NCBI GenBank assembly: GCA_950097015.1
Contig: CATNEN010000038.1
Coordinates: 23,821,001-23,885,000 of the forward strand
DNA from: Macrostomum hystrix
Taxonomy: Eukaryota > Platyhelminthes > Macrostomidae
Direction: 5' to 3'
Length of the DNA stretch: 64,000 nucleotides
The position numbers were made by a program, and so were the translations under genes. This document shows, in pieces, positions 32,195-43,335 of the stretch; within the stretch, counting starts at the first letter, position 1, and each line of letters opens with the position of its first letter. A model generated the notes under the pieces. It saw nothing but the letters and a program-made list of their open reading frames with translations. It was not told where the DNA came from and did no database searches.

Positions 32195-33415
32195 TATAGT
32201 CTACCTCTGTCTCCCAAAGACTACCTCTGTCTCCCAAAGACTACCTCTGTCTCCCATAGACAACCTCTGTCTCCCATAGACTACCTCTGTCTCCCATAGA
32301 CTACCTCTGTCTCCCATAGACTACCCTGTCTCTTACCATAGACCTCTGTCACCCATAGACTACCTCTGTCTCTTACCATAGACTACCTCTGTCTCCCAAA
32401 GACTACCTCTGTCTCCCATAGACTAGCTCTGTCTCCCATAGACTACCTGTCTCTTACCATAGACCTCTGTCTCCCATAGACTACCTCTGTCTCCCATAGA
32501 CTACCCTGTCTCTTACCATAGACCTCTGTCTCCCATAGACTACCTCTGTCTCTTACCATAGACTACCTCTGTCTCCCAAAGACTACCTCTGTCTCCCATA
32601 GACTAGCTCTGTCTCCCATAGACTACCCCTGTCTCTTACCATAGACTACCTCTGTCTCCCAAAGACTACCTCTGTCTCCCATAGACTAGCTCTGTCTCCC
32701 ATAGACTACCTCTGTCTCTTACCATAGACTACCTCTGTCTCCCATAGACTACCCCTGTCTCTTACCATAGACTAACTCTGTCTCCCATAGACTACCCCTG
32801 TCTCTTACCATAGACTACCTCTGTCTCCCATAGACTACCTCTGTCTCTTACCATAGACTATCTCTGTCTCCCATAGACTACCTCTGTCTCCCATAGACTA
32901 CCCTGTCTCTTACCATAGACCTCTGTCTCCCATAGACTACCTCTGTCTCTTACCATAGACTACCTCTGTCTCCCATAGACTACCTCTGTCTCTTACCATA
33001 GACTACCTCTGTCTCCCATAGACTACCTCTGTCTCCCATAGACTACCCCTGTCTCTTACCATAGACTACCTCTGTCTCCCATAGACTAGCTCTGTCTCCC
33101 ATAGACTACCTCTGTCTCCCATAGACTACATCTGTCTCTTACGATATACTACCTCTGTCTCCCATAGACTACCTCTGTCTCCCATAGACTAGCTCTGTCT
33201 CCCATAGACTACCTCTGTCTCCCATAGACTACCTCTGTCTCCCATAGACTACCTCTGTCTCCCATAGACTACCTCTGTCTCCCATAGACTACCTCTGTCT
33301 CCCATAGACTACCTCTGTCTCCCATAGACTACCTCTGTCTCCCATAGACTACCTCTGTCTCCCATAGACTACCTCTGTCTACCATAGATTACCTGTCTCG
33401 CCTAGTCTACTTTTC
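32195..33415. repeat. 20-bp minisatellite (CTACCTCTGTCTCCCATAGA)
   Basis: About 60 copies of CTACCTCTGTCTCCCATAGA. Longer variant units with CTCTTACCATAGA alternate in the middle; the 3' end (33220-33380) is fully homogeneous. Confidence 0.95.
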
Positions 33416-34035
33416 TACTAATTCTTAAACCAAAAGTCGACTCCTAAAATACTAAGTTCTGTGAAGACTTTCATAATATTTTTAGACATTCTAGAATATT
33501 TTTTGCTATTTTGGCTTAAGCCAACCAATGTTTTAAAGTTCCTTTTAACTATTCATTGATGTTTTTGCTATCTACGTCGCAACTTTTAAGTGTCCATCGA
33601 CAAAATTTGTACCTACCACAAAGACCAGTCAATTGAGAATTTCTTAAAACATTGTTATAACAGACTAGCTACATGTATATTGTATCTAGCTAAATAATTT
33701 AGTTTACAATAGCTAGCTAGTTAGCTATTAGAAATATCGTGAACGGAATGTAAGCCTAGCTCTTGTTGACTGTGAGAATTTCTAGGCCGTTCATGACACA
33801 GATCATGAGAGTCGACTAACTATAACTATTTAATGATACGCTTATATTATAGAGAGTTTTATGTATAAATTAACCGGGTCGTGTTGTTGCATTAATTTAC
33901 TTTCCTATTAAAAAGCGAATGATACAAGATAAAATCATTAGAGTTAACTAGCTAGAGGATGTACCGCGATTGCTCAATGCAATTAAATCTTTTTTAATGG
34001 AGCCTTGATATTGAGATTTAACCCATGCAGCAATG
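33416..34035. other. AT-rich spacer
   Basis: TAGCTA-rich DNA near 33690-33740; no gene seen. Confidence 0.3.
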
Positions 34036-34039
34036 TCTA

Positions 34040-34650
34040 GCTGTAGTCTTAGGGATTTGAGTTTGCCATATCCAGCAATAGTCTATGGGACTTGTCACAT
34101 CTGTAGTCTATAGAGTTTATCATATCTAGCTATAGTCTATGGGAGTTGTCACATCTGTAGTCTATAGAGTTTATCATATCTAGCTATAGTCTATGGGAGT
34201 TGTCACATCTGTAGTCTATAGAGTTTATCATATCTAGCTATAGTCTATGGGACTTGTCACATCTGTAGTCTATAGAGTTTATCATATCTAGCTATAGTCT
34301 ATGGGACTTGTCACATCTGTAGTCTATAGAGTTTATCATATCTAGCTATAGTCTATGGGAGTTGTCACATCTTTAGTCTATAGAGTTTATCATATCTAGC
34401 TATAGTCTATGGGACTTGTCACATCTGTAGTCTATAGAGTTTATCATATCTAGCTATAGTCTAAGGGAGTTGTCACATCTTTAGTCTATAGAGTTTATCA
34501 TATCTAGCTATAGTCTATGGGACTTGTCACATCTGTAGTCTATAGAGTTTATCATATCTAGCTATAGTCTATGGGAGTTGTCACATCTGTAGTCTATAGA
34601 GTTTATCATATCTAGCTATAGTCTATGGGACTTGTCACATCTGTAGTCTA
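34040..34650. repeat. 54-bp satellite, long array
   Basis: About 11 copies of a 54-bp unit (TTGTCACATCTGTAGTCTA + TAGAGTTTATCATATCTAGC + TATAGTCTATGGGA). The same unit occurs at 26120-26262, and both arrays abut family 2 SINE sequence. Confidence 0.93.
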
Positions 34651-34750
34651 AAGCGTTGATAAAGGACACAATTTGTTCCATTGGAGTCGGGAATCGAACC
34701 CGCGACCTTCAAGTCGTGAGGCCGAAGCTCTAACCACTAGGCTACAAGCA
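34651..34750 (-). mobile_element. SINE family 2 tRNA-like head
   Basis: On the minus strand: TAGCCTAGTGGTTAGAGCTT (A box) and GGGTTCGATTCCCGAC (B box), then CCAATGGAACAAATTGTGTC. It is the best-preserved Pol III promoter in the window. It lacks a clean cloverleaf and continues into SINE sequence, so it is a SINE head and not a tRNA gene. Confidence 0.82.
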
Positions 34751-35404
34751 CTACAAATTAGTTAAATAAGGTATTCACACATAAAAATGTAGCGAACGTT
34801 TTTTCCTGTTATTTGAGGTGAGCAAATACAATTGACAGCTAAGTAACATTAGCGTGTAGCTTCCTGTTTCAATTGCTGCTTGAGTAAGAAAATGAAAAAC
34901 TGTCACAGCGGCCTCACACTGGGTCAACCAAACTCGAAGCCTACTATACTAGCACATGCAAAGCACGTTAATGTATTAGTAAATTTGTTTATATAATTCA
35001 AATACAAACACACGCGCAAAAATCAGTGTTGAAACAGCTGCAATTTGACGGGCACATTCTCATGTTCGTGAGACTGCTCAACAATTCGTATTTGATACTG
35101 CAAACTTGACTGTAGCCATATTCCAGTTATCAATTTATAACTCTGTTCTGTTTAGAGCAAATTTGCGGCCACAGACTGTACATAGCTAATATAAATTCCT
35201 TATCAATAATAAAACAAGAATTCTAGCTTTGTGAGCTTTGTGAGAAAACTCTTATCTTGAGCTTAATTGTGACGATTGGGAAGCGATATCAATAGAAAAA
35301 AAGCCTACGTTTGAGTTGATTTCAATATTGACTATGGGCAAAATTTTGCATTTTTAGGGAAGGCGTCAAAATTGTTTTCGTTATGATTGATTAATTTTAA
35401 GTCA
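34751..35404. other. AT-rich spacer
   Basis: Nothing recognisable. Confidence 0.3.
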
Positions 35405-35640
35405 GGCTTCTGTCTATGGACTAGAATAGTTCATTGTCTGTGGACTAAAGATTTTATTGTCTATGGACTAGAATATTTCACTGTCTGTGGACTAAAGATT
35501 TTATTGTCTATGGACTAGACATTTCACAGTCCATGGACTAGACGTTTCAGTGTCTATGGATTAAACATTTTATTGTCTATTTACTAGACATTTTACTGTC
35601 AATGGACAGACATGTCACTGTCCATGGACGAAAAGTGTGA
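35405..35640. repeat. Degenerate GTCTATGGACTAGA array
   Basis: About eight imperfect units of 25-30 bp centred on GTCTATGGACTAGA / GTCCATGGACTAGA. The core matches the AGTCCATGGACT core of SINE family 2. Confidence 0.8.
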
Positions 35641-36214
35641 AACTTATTATATTGCTACATTATGCTTATAGCGCAATTGTCAATTTTTTAACCGAGAAAC
35701 TTTTGCCGCAAAACTTTTTTTCTAGAATTTTATCTAGACTCGCGGCATAGCTACAGCAACGGATAATGAATCATTGTTAACAGTTGCTTCTGTAGTCATT
35801 CGATGGCATTTTGAAATTTTGTATACAGCTTGGACAAGAAAAAAACGCGACACTGCAAAGTAGCTGAAACGATCCCTGTGTTACTGCGGCCCCACTAATG
35901 GGCTTGTCCAAATGTGTACTATTTTTAGACCAGGTCTGTTTACGCCTGTGATGTCTAAATCTGTCTAACCATTTTTTAACTACTTGGCTGATTCTGGACC
36001 AGAGAATCAAATTTTAAAATGTTATAAGCTAAAATTTAGCCACAGTTCTCTGATTAACTAGCTTTTATATGATTGTCCCATTACTGGGATAATCCCGAGC
36101 TATTCCACGTAATTAATCTCCATTTAAAAAATATCCAAACTCTTCGATAATCTCACTTTTGCTAGCTATTATTCCCAGATCCGGGATTATCCCACTTTTC
36201 CTTAATACTTTCCT
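35641..36214. other. AT-rich spacer
   Basis: A 77-codon minus-strand frame (35777-36010) has no recognisable domain and I do not support it as a gene. Confidence 0.25.
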
Positions 36215-36835
36215 TTATCAATAATCCCATATCTCAGATTATCCTAATCAACAATAATCCTAAATATCAGATTATCCTGATCAACAATAATCCTATATAT
36301 CAAATTATCCTAATCAACAATAATCCTATATATCAAATTATCCTAATCAACAATAATCCTATATATCAGATTATCCTAATCAACAATAATCCCAACTATC
36401 AGATTGTCCGAATCAACAATATTCCCAACTATCAGATTATCCTAATCAACAATAATCCCAACTATCAGATTATCCTAATCAACAATAATCCCAACTATCA
36501 GATTATCCTAATCAACAATAATCCCAACTATCAGATTGTCCGAATCAACAATATTCCCAACTATCAGATTATCCTAATCAACAATAATCCCAACTATCAG
36601 ATTATCCTAATCAACAATAATCCCAACTATCAGATTATCCCAACCAATAATAATCCTAACTATCAGATTATCCTAATCAATAATAATCCCAACTATCAGA
36701 TTATCCCAATCAACAATAATCCCAACTATCAGATTATCCCAATAAGCAATAATATTCCCAACTATCAGATTATCCCAATCAACAATAATCCCATCTCTCA
36801 GATTATCCCAACCAATAATAATCCCAGCTTTCTTC
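36215..36835. repeat. 33-bp minisatellite (CAACAATAATCCCAACTATC...)
   Basis: About 19 copies of a 33-bp unit with CAACAATAATCCCAACTATC and AGATTATCCTAAT. The left part has CCTATATATC variants. Confidence 0.93.
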
Positions 36836-37559
36836 CATTCAAATTCAATGGAATCGCTTCAATTAGTTAAACCCAAGCTAAATATAGATTCTTATCTTTA
36901 ATATTTCCCGTACTTCTAGGATATCGCGGTATAAGAGATAATTTTGTTCAATTCAATGCAAAAATATATTAAAATCCATCTAGCATTCTGCGAGGTAGCA
37001 AGATTAATCTTCTACAAAAACGAAGACATTGAATAGCGAAAAGTTTTCTCGCTAGCTTTGTCAAGAATAATTTACGATTTAAAATGCTCAAATACCATTG
37101 CATTTTGTAGCTTGCTTCGGTAGAATATACTAATTGGAGAAAGTTTTGATGAAAATTATTCCACTTATACTGAATAGCTCATATACTCATACACACGATG
37201 CTGAGTTCATCCTCAGCTATCAACTTCTAAGATTTTCCCTTAAACCCGCCCAAACCACCGTCTTGGTGTAGGAAAAATTGGTAGCTAGACCTGTTAAATA
37301 TAGTGAAAGCACACTTATTTCACTCTTCCAATCCCTGTCTCACTCATTCTCTCTCTCTCTTTGAACTTCCTCTGTACACATTTCTGCTTGCAAAAGGCAA
37401 GCTCAAACGCAAATCAAAGAGAGAAGGTGCATGGATAAACCGAAATTTTATGGCAAGGAAAAAAATTAGCAGGCAAGAAAAAAATTGCACGGGAGATAGA
37501 TGAATAGTTAGGAAAACCAAAAAAAGCCTGTTGCTGAGAAAATGTAAAAAGGCTTGTCT
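36836..37559. other. AT-rich spacer
   Basis: Nothing recognisable. Confidence 0.3.
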
Positions 37560-38465
37560 GAAAGGGTGAGAGGGTAGAGACAATGGGAGAGAGGGCAGAG
37601 ACAGTGGGAAAGAGGGTAGAGACAATGGGAGAGAGGGCAGAGACAGTGGGAAAGAGGGTAGAGACAATGGGAGAGAGGATAGAGACAGTGGGAAAGAGGG
37701 TAGAGACAATGGGAGAGAGGGCAGAGACAGTGGGAGAGAGGATAGAGACAGTGGGAGAGAGGGTAGAGACAATGGGAGAGAAAGTAGAGACAATGGGAGA
37801 GAAAGTAGAGACAATGGGAGAGAGGGTAGAGACAATGGGAGAGAGGGCAGAGACAGTGGGAAAGAGGGTAGAGACAATGGGAGAGAGGATAGAGACAGTG
37901 GGAAAGAGGGTAGAGACAATGGGAGAGAAAGTAGAGACAATGGTAGAGAAAGTAGAGACAATGGGAGAGAGGGTAGAGACAATGGGAGAGAGGGTAGAGA
38001 CAGTGAGAGAGAGGGTAGAGACAATGGGAGAGAAAGTAGAGACAATGGGAGAGAAAGTAGAGACAATGGTAGAGAAAGTAGAGACAATGGGAGAGAGGGT
38101 AGAGACAATGGGAGAGAGGGTAGAGACAGTGAGAGAGAGGGTAGAGACAATGGGAGAGAGTGTAGAGACAATGGGAGAGAGTGTAGAGACAATGGGAGAG
38201 AGGGCAGAGACAGTGGGAAAGAGGGTAGAGACAATGGGAGAGAGGGCAGAGACAGTGGGAAAGAGGGTAGAGACAATGGGAGAGAAAGTAGAGACAATGG
38301 GAGAGAAAGTAGAGACAATGGTAGAGAGGGTAGAGACAATGGGAGAGAGGGTAGAGACAATGGGACAGAGAGAGGCTAGAGACCTGGGAGAGAGAATAGA
38401 GACAATGGGAGAAAGCTTATAGAGAGTGGGACAGAGAGAGGGTAGAGACAATGGGAGAGGGAGTA
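37560..38465. repeat. 21-bp minisatellite (GGTAGAGACAATGGGAGAGA)
   Basis: About 43 copies of a 21-bp purine-rich unit with variants GGCAGAGACAGTGGG, GGATAGAGAC and AAGTAGAGAC. The period of seven codons keeps frames open on both strands (VETMGER repeat on plus, LSPIVST type on minus); these are not genes. Confidence 0.95.
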
Positions 38466-39009
38466 AAGATAAAGGAGGGAAAAAATGAGCGTCAAAGACG
38501 CGACTAAGAGGCCAGGGCAATATACTCGTACAAGAAGACAAGATGAAAATAAATAAAACTTGAGTAGCGGTGCAGAAGTAACAGGTCGATGTGCCTGACA
38601 GGTAGAAGGCAGCACATCTCAACAGCAACTGCATGCCGCCCATAGTGATTGATAAGCTCTAAAGCCTTCCCACAGGAAGTAAGAACTGACAACTGGGAAA
38701 ATAGATTTAAGCTGAGGAAAAATTCAAAATCATACACAACCCAGCTATCTGAGCATGGATTTCTATCTACACTTGTCACTCATCGAACAGGCAGTTTGTG
38801 TGTTTAGCTGTCGGATAAAATAAGTGTCTCTCTTTATTTTTCTTCTCTAAAAATTCTTCGTCAATTTTTTTTCCTTTTTGCAATCGTAAGACTTACCTTC
38901 GACTCTCTCTCAGGTAAATCCCTAGTTTCTAAAGCTTTAGCTAGATAGACAGGTGAGTTAGTTTCAGTTTTATAAAAACACACTATAGGTAGAAATTAAA
39001 TTTGATTGG

Positions 39010-39046
<37 letters not shown>

Positions 39047-39779
39047 AAATATTGGTCCTGCTATGTTCTTAACTCTGAAACACAGTAATATCGTTCGTTA
39101 ATACAATTAACATTAATCTCGATAAAATCTGATAATTTAAGATAACGAAACTGCGTTTAAAAAACTTCTAATCTATGAATTGGACAAATGTGATGACTTG
39201 TGTGACATGACAGCAGCAGCGAAGATCTTACCTCGTCTTATTGGCGTAAGTTAGTTACACTTCTATTAAGCTTTAAGTAAGTAATTATTTTTAATATTCG
39301 TACAGATATTTAATGCAGCTAAACAAGAAATCTCGCCAGTATGGAATCAAATGCAGGGCTTCCGACGAAGGCCCACAGTATAAAAAAAGCAGAAGACAGG
39401 CAGACAGGAGAGGTGTGTGGTGGGCTGGCGCTTGATTGAAACTGAACATAGTTTAGTTGGGACCTCCTGTGTGCCTATTGGGAGCATATTTGGAACCGTA
39501 CAGAGGGAAGGGACTGGCGCTTCGCTCATTGGTTGAGGAACAATGCTTTGTGCGGGCCAAAAGAAGGCGGGAATGTATAATGAAGACGCAGCGAAGTGAC
39601 AAATGGTCGAAGGCGGAAACTTAATTATGACTTGCCAAACTTGCTTCCATGACGCTTGAGGTCATCTTTAGGGCAAAATTAAAGTCACCTCACTAACGTT
39701 TTGAGCACCCCTGTGGTATGACGAAATTACCTCATCCCTCGCTTTCATGCTTTCACCTATCTGATCTATTGTCTTTCAT
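38466..39779. other. Spacer with a TTGA microsatellite
   Basis: A (TTGA)n run lies at about 39005-39047. No exon is recognised. Confidence 0.4.
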
Positions 39780-40915
39780 CTCACGCATGTCTCATCTCTC
39801 CCGTGTCTCATCTCTCCCGTGTCTCATCTCTCACGTGTCTCATCTGTCCCATGTCTCATCTCTCCCGTGTCTCATCTCTCACGTGTCTCATCTCTCCCGT
39901 GTCTCATCTCTCCCGTGTCTCATCTGTCCCATGTCTCATCTCTCCCGTGTCTCATCTCTCACGTGTCTCATCTCTCCCGTGTCTCATCTCTCCGGTGTCT
40001 CATCTCTCGCGTGTCTCATCTCTCCCGTGTCTCATCTCTCCCATGTCTCATCTCTTCCGTGTCTCATCTGTCCCATGTCTCATCTCTCCCGTGTCTCATC
40101 TCTCCCATGTTTCATCTCTTCCTTTGCCTCATCTCTCTCTGTTTCATCTCTGCCGTGTCTCATCTCTGCCGTGTCTCATCTCTGCCGTGTCTCATCTCTC
40201 CCATGTCTCATCTCTCCCGTGTCTCATCTCTCCCATGTTTCATCTCTTCCTTTGCCTCATCTCTCTCTGTTTCATCTCTGCCGTATCTCATCTCTCGCGT
40301 GTCTCATCTCTCCCGTGTCTCATCTCTCCCATGTCTCATCTCTGCCGTGTCTCATCTCTCCCATGTCTCATCTCTTCCGTGTCTCATCTCTTCCGTGTCT
40401 TATCTCTCAGGTATCTTGTCTCTCGCGTGTCTCATCTCTCCGGTGTCTCATCTCTCCCGTGTCTCATCTCTCCGGTGTCTCATCTCTCCCATGTTTCATC
40501 TCTTCCTTTGCCTCATCTCTCTCTGTTTCATCTCTGCCGTATCTCATCTCTCGCGTGTCTCATCTTTCCCGTGTCTCATCTCTCCCATGTCTCATCTCTC
40601 CCATGTCTCATCTCTGCCGTGTCTCATCTCTCCCATGTCTCATCTCTGCCGTGTCTCATCTCTCCCATGTTTCATCTCTTCCTTTGCCTCATCTCTCTCT
40701 GTTTCATCTCTGCCGTATCTCATCTCTCGCGTGTCTCATCTCTCCCGTGTCTCATCTCTCCCATGTCTCATCTCTGCCGTGTCTCATCTCTCCCATGTCT
40801 CATCTCTTCCGTGTCTCATCTCTTCCGTGTCTTATCTCTCAGGTATCTTGTCTCTCGCGTGTCTCATCTCTCCGGTGTCTCATCTCTCCCGTGTCTCATC
40901 TCTCCGGTGTCTCTT
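39780..40915. repeat. 16-bp minisatellite, locus 3, with 432-bp higher-order repeat
   Basis: About 71 units of CTCATCTCTCCCGTGT, same strand as locus 1. A non-canonical block (TTCATCTCTTCCTTTGCCTC then ATCTCTCTCTGTTTC) recurs near 40107, 40237, 40491 and 40667. The segment from about 40281 recurs at about 40713, an offset of 432 bp or 27 units. Three plus-strand frames are open through the array and are artefacts. Confidence 0.95.
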
Positions 40916-41394
40916 GACTTGACTTAGCGGCAAATCTGTGCATATGCAAAATGCATATCTGTCTAAAAATGCATTCAGTGTCATTATTTAGTGAGCATTC
41001 ATTAGGTACGATATTTTTCCAGGAATATATATTTTCTTTGTTATTTATCTAAGGATTTTGCAACTTGTGTCGCGGCTCAGAACAGTCAAGTAAAGAAAAT
41101 ATTATAAATTGCTGGCTGCCTAAGGAGATTAATCTGATACTTTTCTTTTTTTAGACAGCAAATACTTGACTATAAGGCCTAGCTAATTATATGAGTTGAT
41201 GTGGCGCCATACATAATGATACACCTGTCGATCCTCGCATTGTGCCAGTGTGTATACTCCGCATGAAATAAAAACACATCGGATTGCGGGCTAAGCGATT
41301 AAACTAATATTCTATTTCTGTAGCGAATATCATCAATCTATGCCTATGACTTTCTGATACGCTTTTTATTTGGGAAATCGAGGATAACTAACTC
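40916..41394. other. AT-rich spacer
   Basis: Nothing recognisable. Confidence 0.3.
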
Positions 41395-41965
41395 TCTACC
41401 TCCTCTACCCTCTGTACCCTCTGTACCCTCTGTACCCTCTGTACCCTCTGTACCCTCTGTACCCTCTGTACCCTCTGTACCCTCTCTAATCTCTGTACCC
41501 TCTGTACCCTCTCTAATGTCTGTACCCTCTGTACCCTCTGTACCCTCTGTACCCTCTGTACCCTCTCTAATCTCTGTACCCTCTGTACCCTCTGTACCCT
41601 CTGTACCCTCTGTACCCTCTGTACCCTCTGTACCCTCTGTACCCTCTGTACCCTCTCTAATCTCTGTACCCTCTGTACCCTCTCTAATGTCTGTACCCTC
41701 TGTACCCTCTGTACCCTCTGTACCCTCTGTACCCTCTCTAATCTCTGTACCCTCTGTACCCTCTCTAATGTCTGTACCCTCTGTACCCTCTCTAATGTCT
41801 GTACCCTCTGTACCCTCTCTAATGTCTGTACCCTCTGTACCCTCTCTAATGTCTGTACCCTCTGTACCCTCTCTAATGTCTGTACCCTCTGTACCCTCTC
41901 TACCCGTCTGTATTTACCGTCTCTACCCCATCCACCGTTTTCACCGTGTCTACCCTCTGTACTAT
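41395..41965. repeat. 9-bp minisatellite (TACCCTCTG)
   Basis: About 60 copies of TACCCTCTG, with TACCCTCTCTAATGTCTG units becoming regular in the second half, where they form a 27-bp period. Confidence 0.93.
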
Positions 41966-43268
41966 TAATTCTACCCTCTCTACCTACTAGAGCTCTTAAT
42001 TAGCTACCCTATCTGCCGTTTCTCCGCTGTCATCCGTCTCATCCACCCTCTCTTTTCTCTTGTCTCTCAGACTATAAAAAATGGCATTGACTCGTAAGAA
42101 TCCTGCCAATGTAAAATTAATATACAGTAAGTTGTTATTGGTTATCGTATAGGTATTTTCGCTTGCCTTAAGTTCCAGTGAGTTTATGAATATACAAAAG
42201 TATTAATTTGAGGAATGAATTATGCAAAAATACTTTTTACTTTGTCGAGTCTATCCTTTTATAAAGTTTTCGCATCTTAAAGACATTTTTGCAAATAATG
42301 CAGAGCAGAAACTATAAAATTCTTGCAGCTAGCTACTTCTTCGTACGTGTACATGTCCTCTGTGCAGAGTATATAACAATGAAGCTAATAGAAAGGAAAG
42401 TTTTTATTGCTCAATACCTTGCCCTCGCCACTCACGACACAGCCTCAGTGAGATTGGGGCTTCGTCCTTGGCTGCTGATGCTGCTATATTAATTTATGAT
42501 ATAGGCCACAAAATCAGCTTTATGGTTCTTTGGCATGGGCTTGAAATTTAGCACGTAATTCAAGCTCAATTCTTAAAATATTGGTACTGTATAGCTATAG
42601 CTACATTACTTACTGTTGGCACAAAAATATCAGGAATACTTTTTTTATAAACTTGGACAAGTTCTACAACTAAGAAATGAACGCTTTAAAATTAGCACGC
42701 GTGATATGTACATTGCCGCAAGTCACTTTATGAAAACTCTTTATTCAAAAGTTTAAATAACAATTAAAACTTTAAGTTTACGTTTTCCATTTATAAACCT
42801 TAATTAATGCGAATTCGTGAATTTGATAGCAGCCGCTACTAAAAAGTAAAAACACATTGTGATATAGATTCCATGCGTCTATTCACAAAATAAAATAGTT
42901 GTGTTTTTCTCTTTTTACATAATTGTCCTAAAGTTTTGTACATTGATAACACCGTCAAGCCAGAGAAGCAAAACAAATTGTGTTTGTGGATATATTTAGT
43001 GTAATACAGAAGAGTATTTTAAGCATTTGAAATTAAGAAAGACAGCATAGAAAAGTGTTTTTTTATTTTGCACTTCAAAGTAATCTAACAGTAATTTTCG
43101 TGGTCTAAAAGACTTATAATCTTTTAAATAAAAAAAATGATTTGTCTTGGATGTAACGAACAGAACATTGATACTATTCATTGGAACGCTTGCAGCTAAA
43201 AAGCGATGATATCGATTAACCTTTCCACAAAAATTTATGAAATACTATTTTTTTTATAATTTGATAAA
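41966..43268. other. AT-rich region upstream of the mucin-like gene
   Basis: Promoter and 5' UTR of the gene starting at 43269 would lie here. I cannot point to a core promoter. Confidence 0.3.
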
Positions 43269-43335
43269 ATGTATGCTCGTTGGATTTTCTGGACTGTCTT
43301 CGTGCTGGCAGTCATTTCTGATGCTCATTGCAATA
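43269..43335 (+). CDS. Exon 1: signal peptide
   Basis: Encodes MYARWIFWTVFVLAVISDAHC-N: a basic residue, then a hydrophobic core, then a plausible cleavage site. The exon ends at a consensus donor (A|GTAAGT, 43336) in phase 1. It fits the mucin exon either directly (acceptor AACAG at 43825) or through an optional 81-bp exon at 43621-43701 (acceptor TTTTGCAG) that preserves the phase. Confidence 0.7.

Noticed and set aside
34670-34750. Possible tRNA gene on the minus strand
   Set aside because: A and B boxes are good, but the sequence continues into a dispersed repeat shared with 26263 and 27862, so it is a SINE head.
35777-36010. 77-codon minus-strand frame
   Set aside because: No domain, no splice support, no context.
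37344-38643. Long ORFs of 279-409 codons on both strands over a 21-bp array
   Set aside because: The period is a multiple of three, so all copies share frame; both strands are open; there is no non-repeat domain, signal or splice support.
39718-40927. Three overlapping plus-strand ORFs of 367-399 codons
   Set aside because: Sixteen-bp repeat read in all frames gives the same Ser/Leu/Val/Cys text; an artefact of the array.
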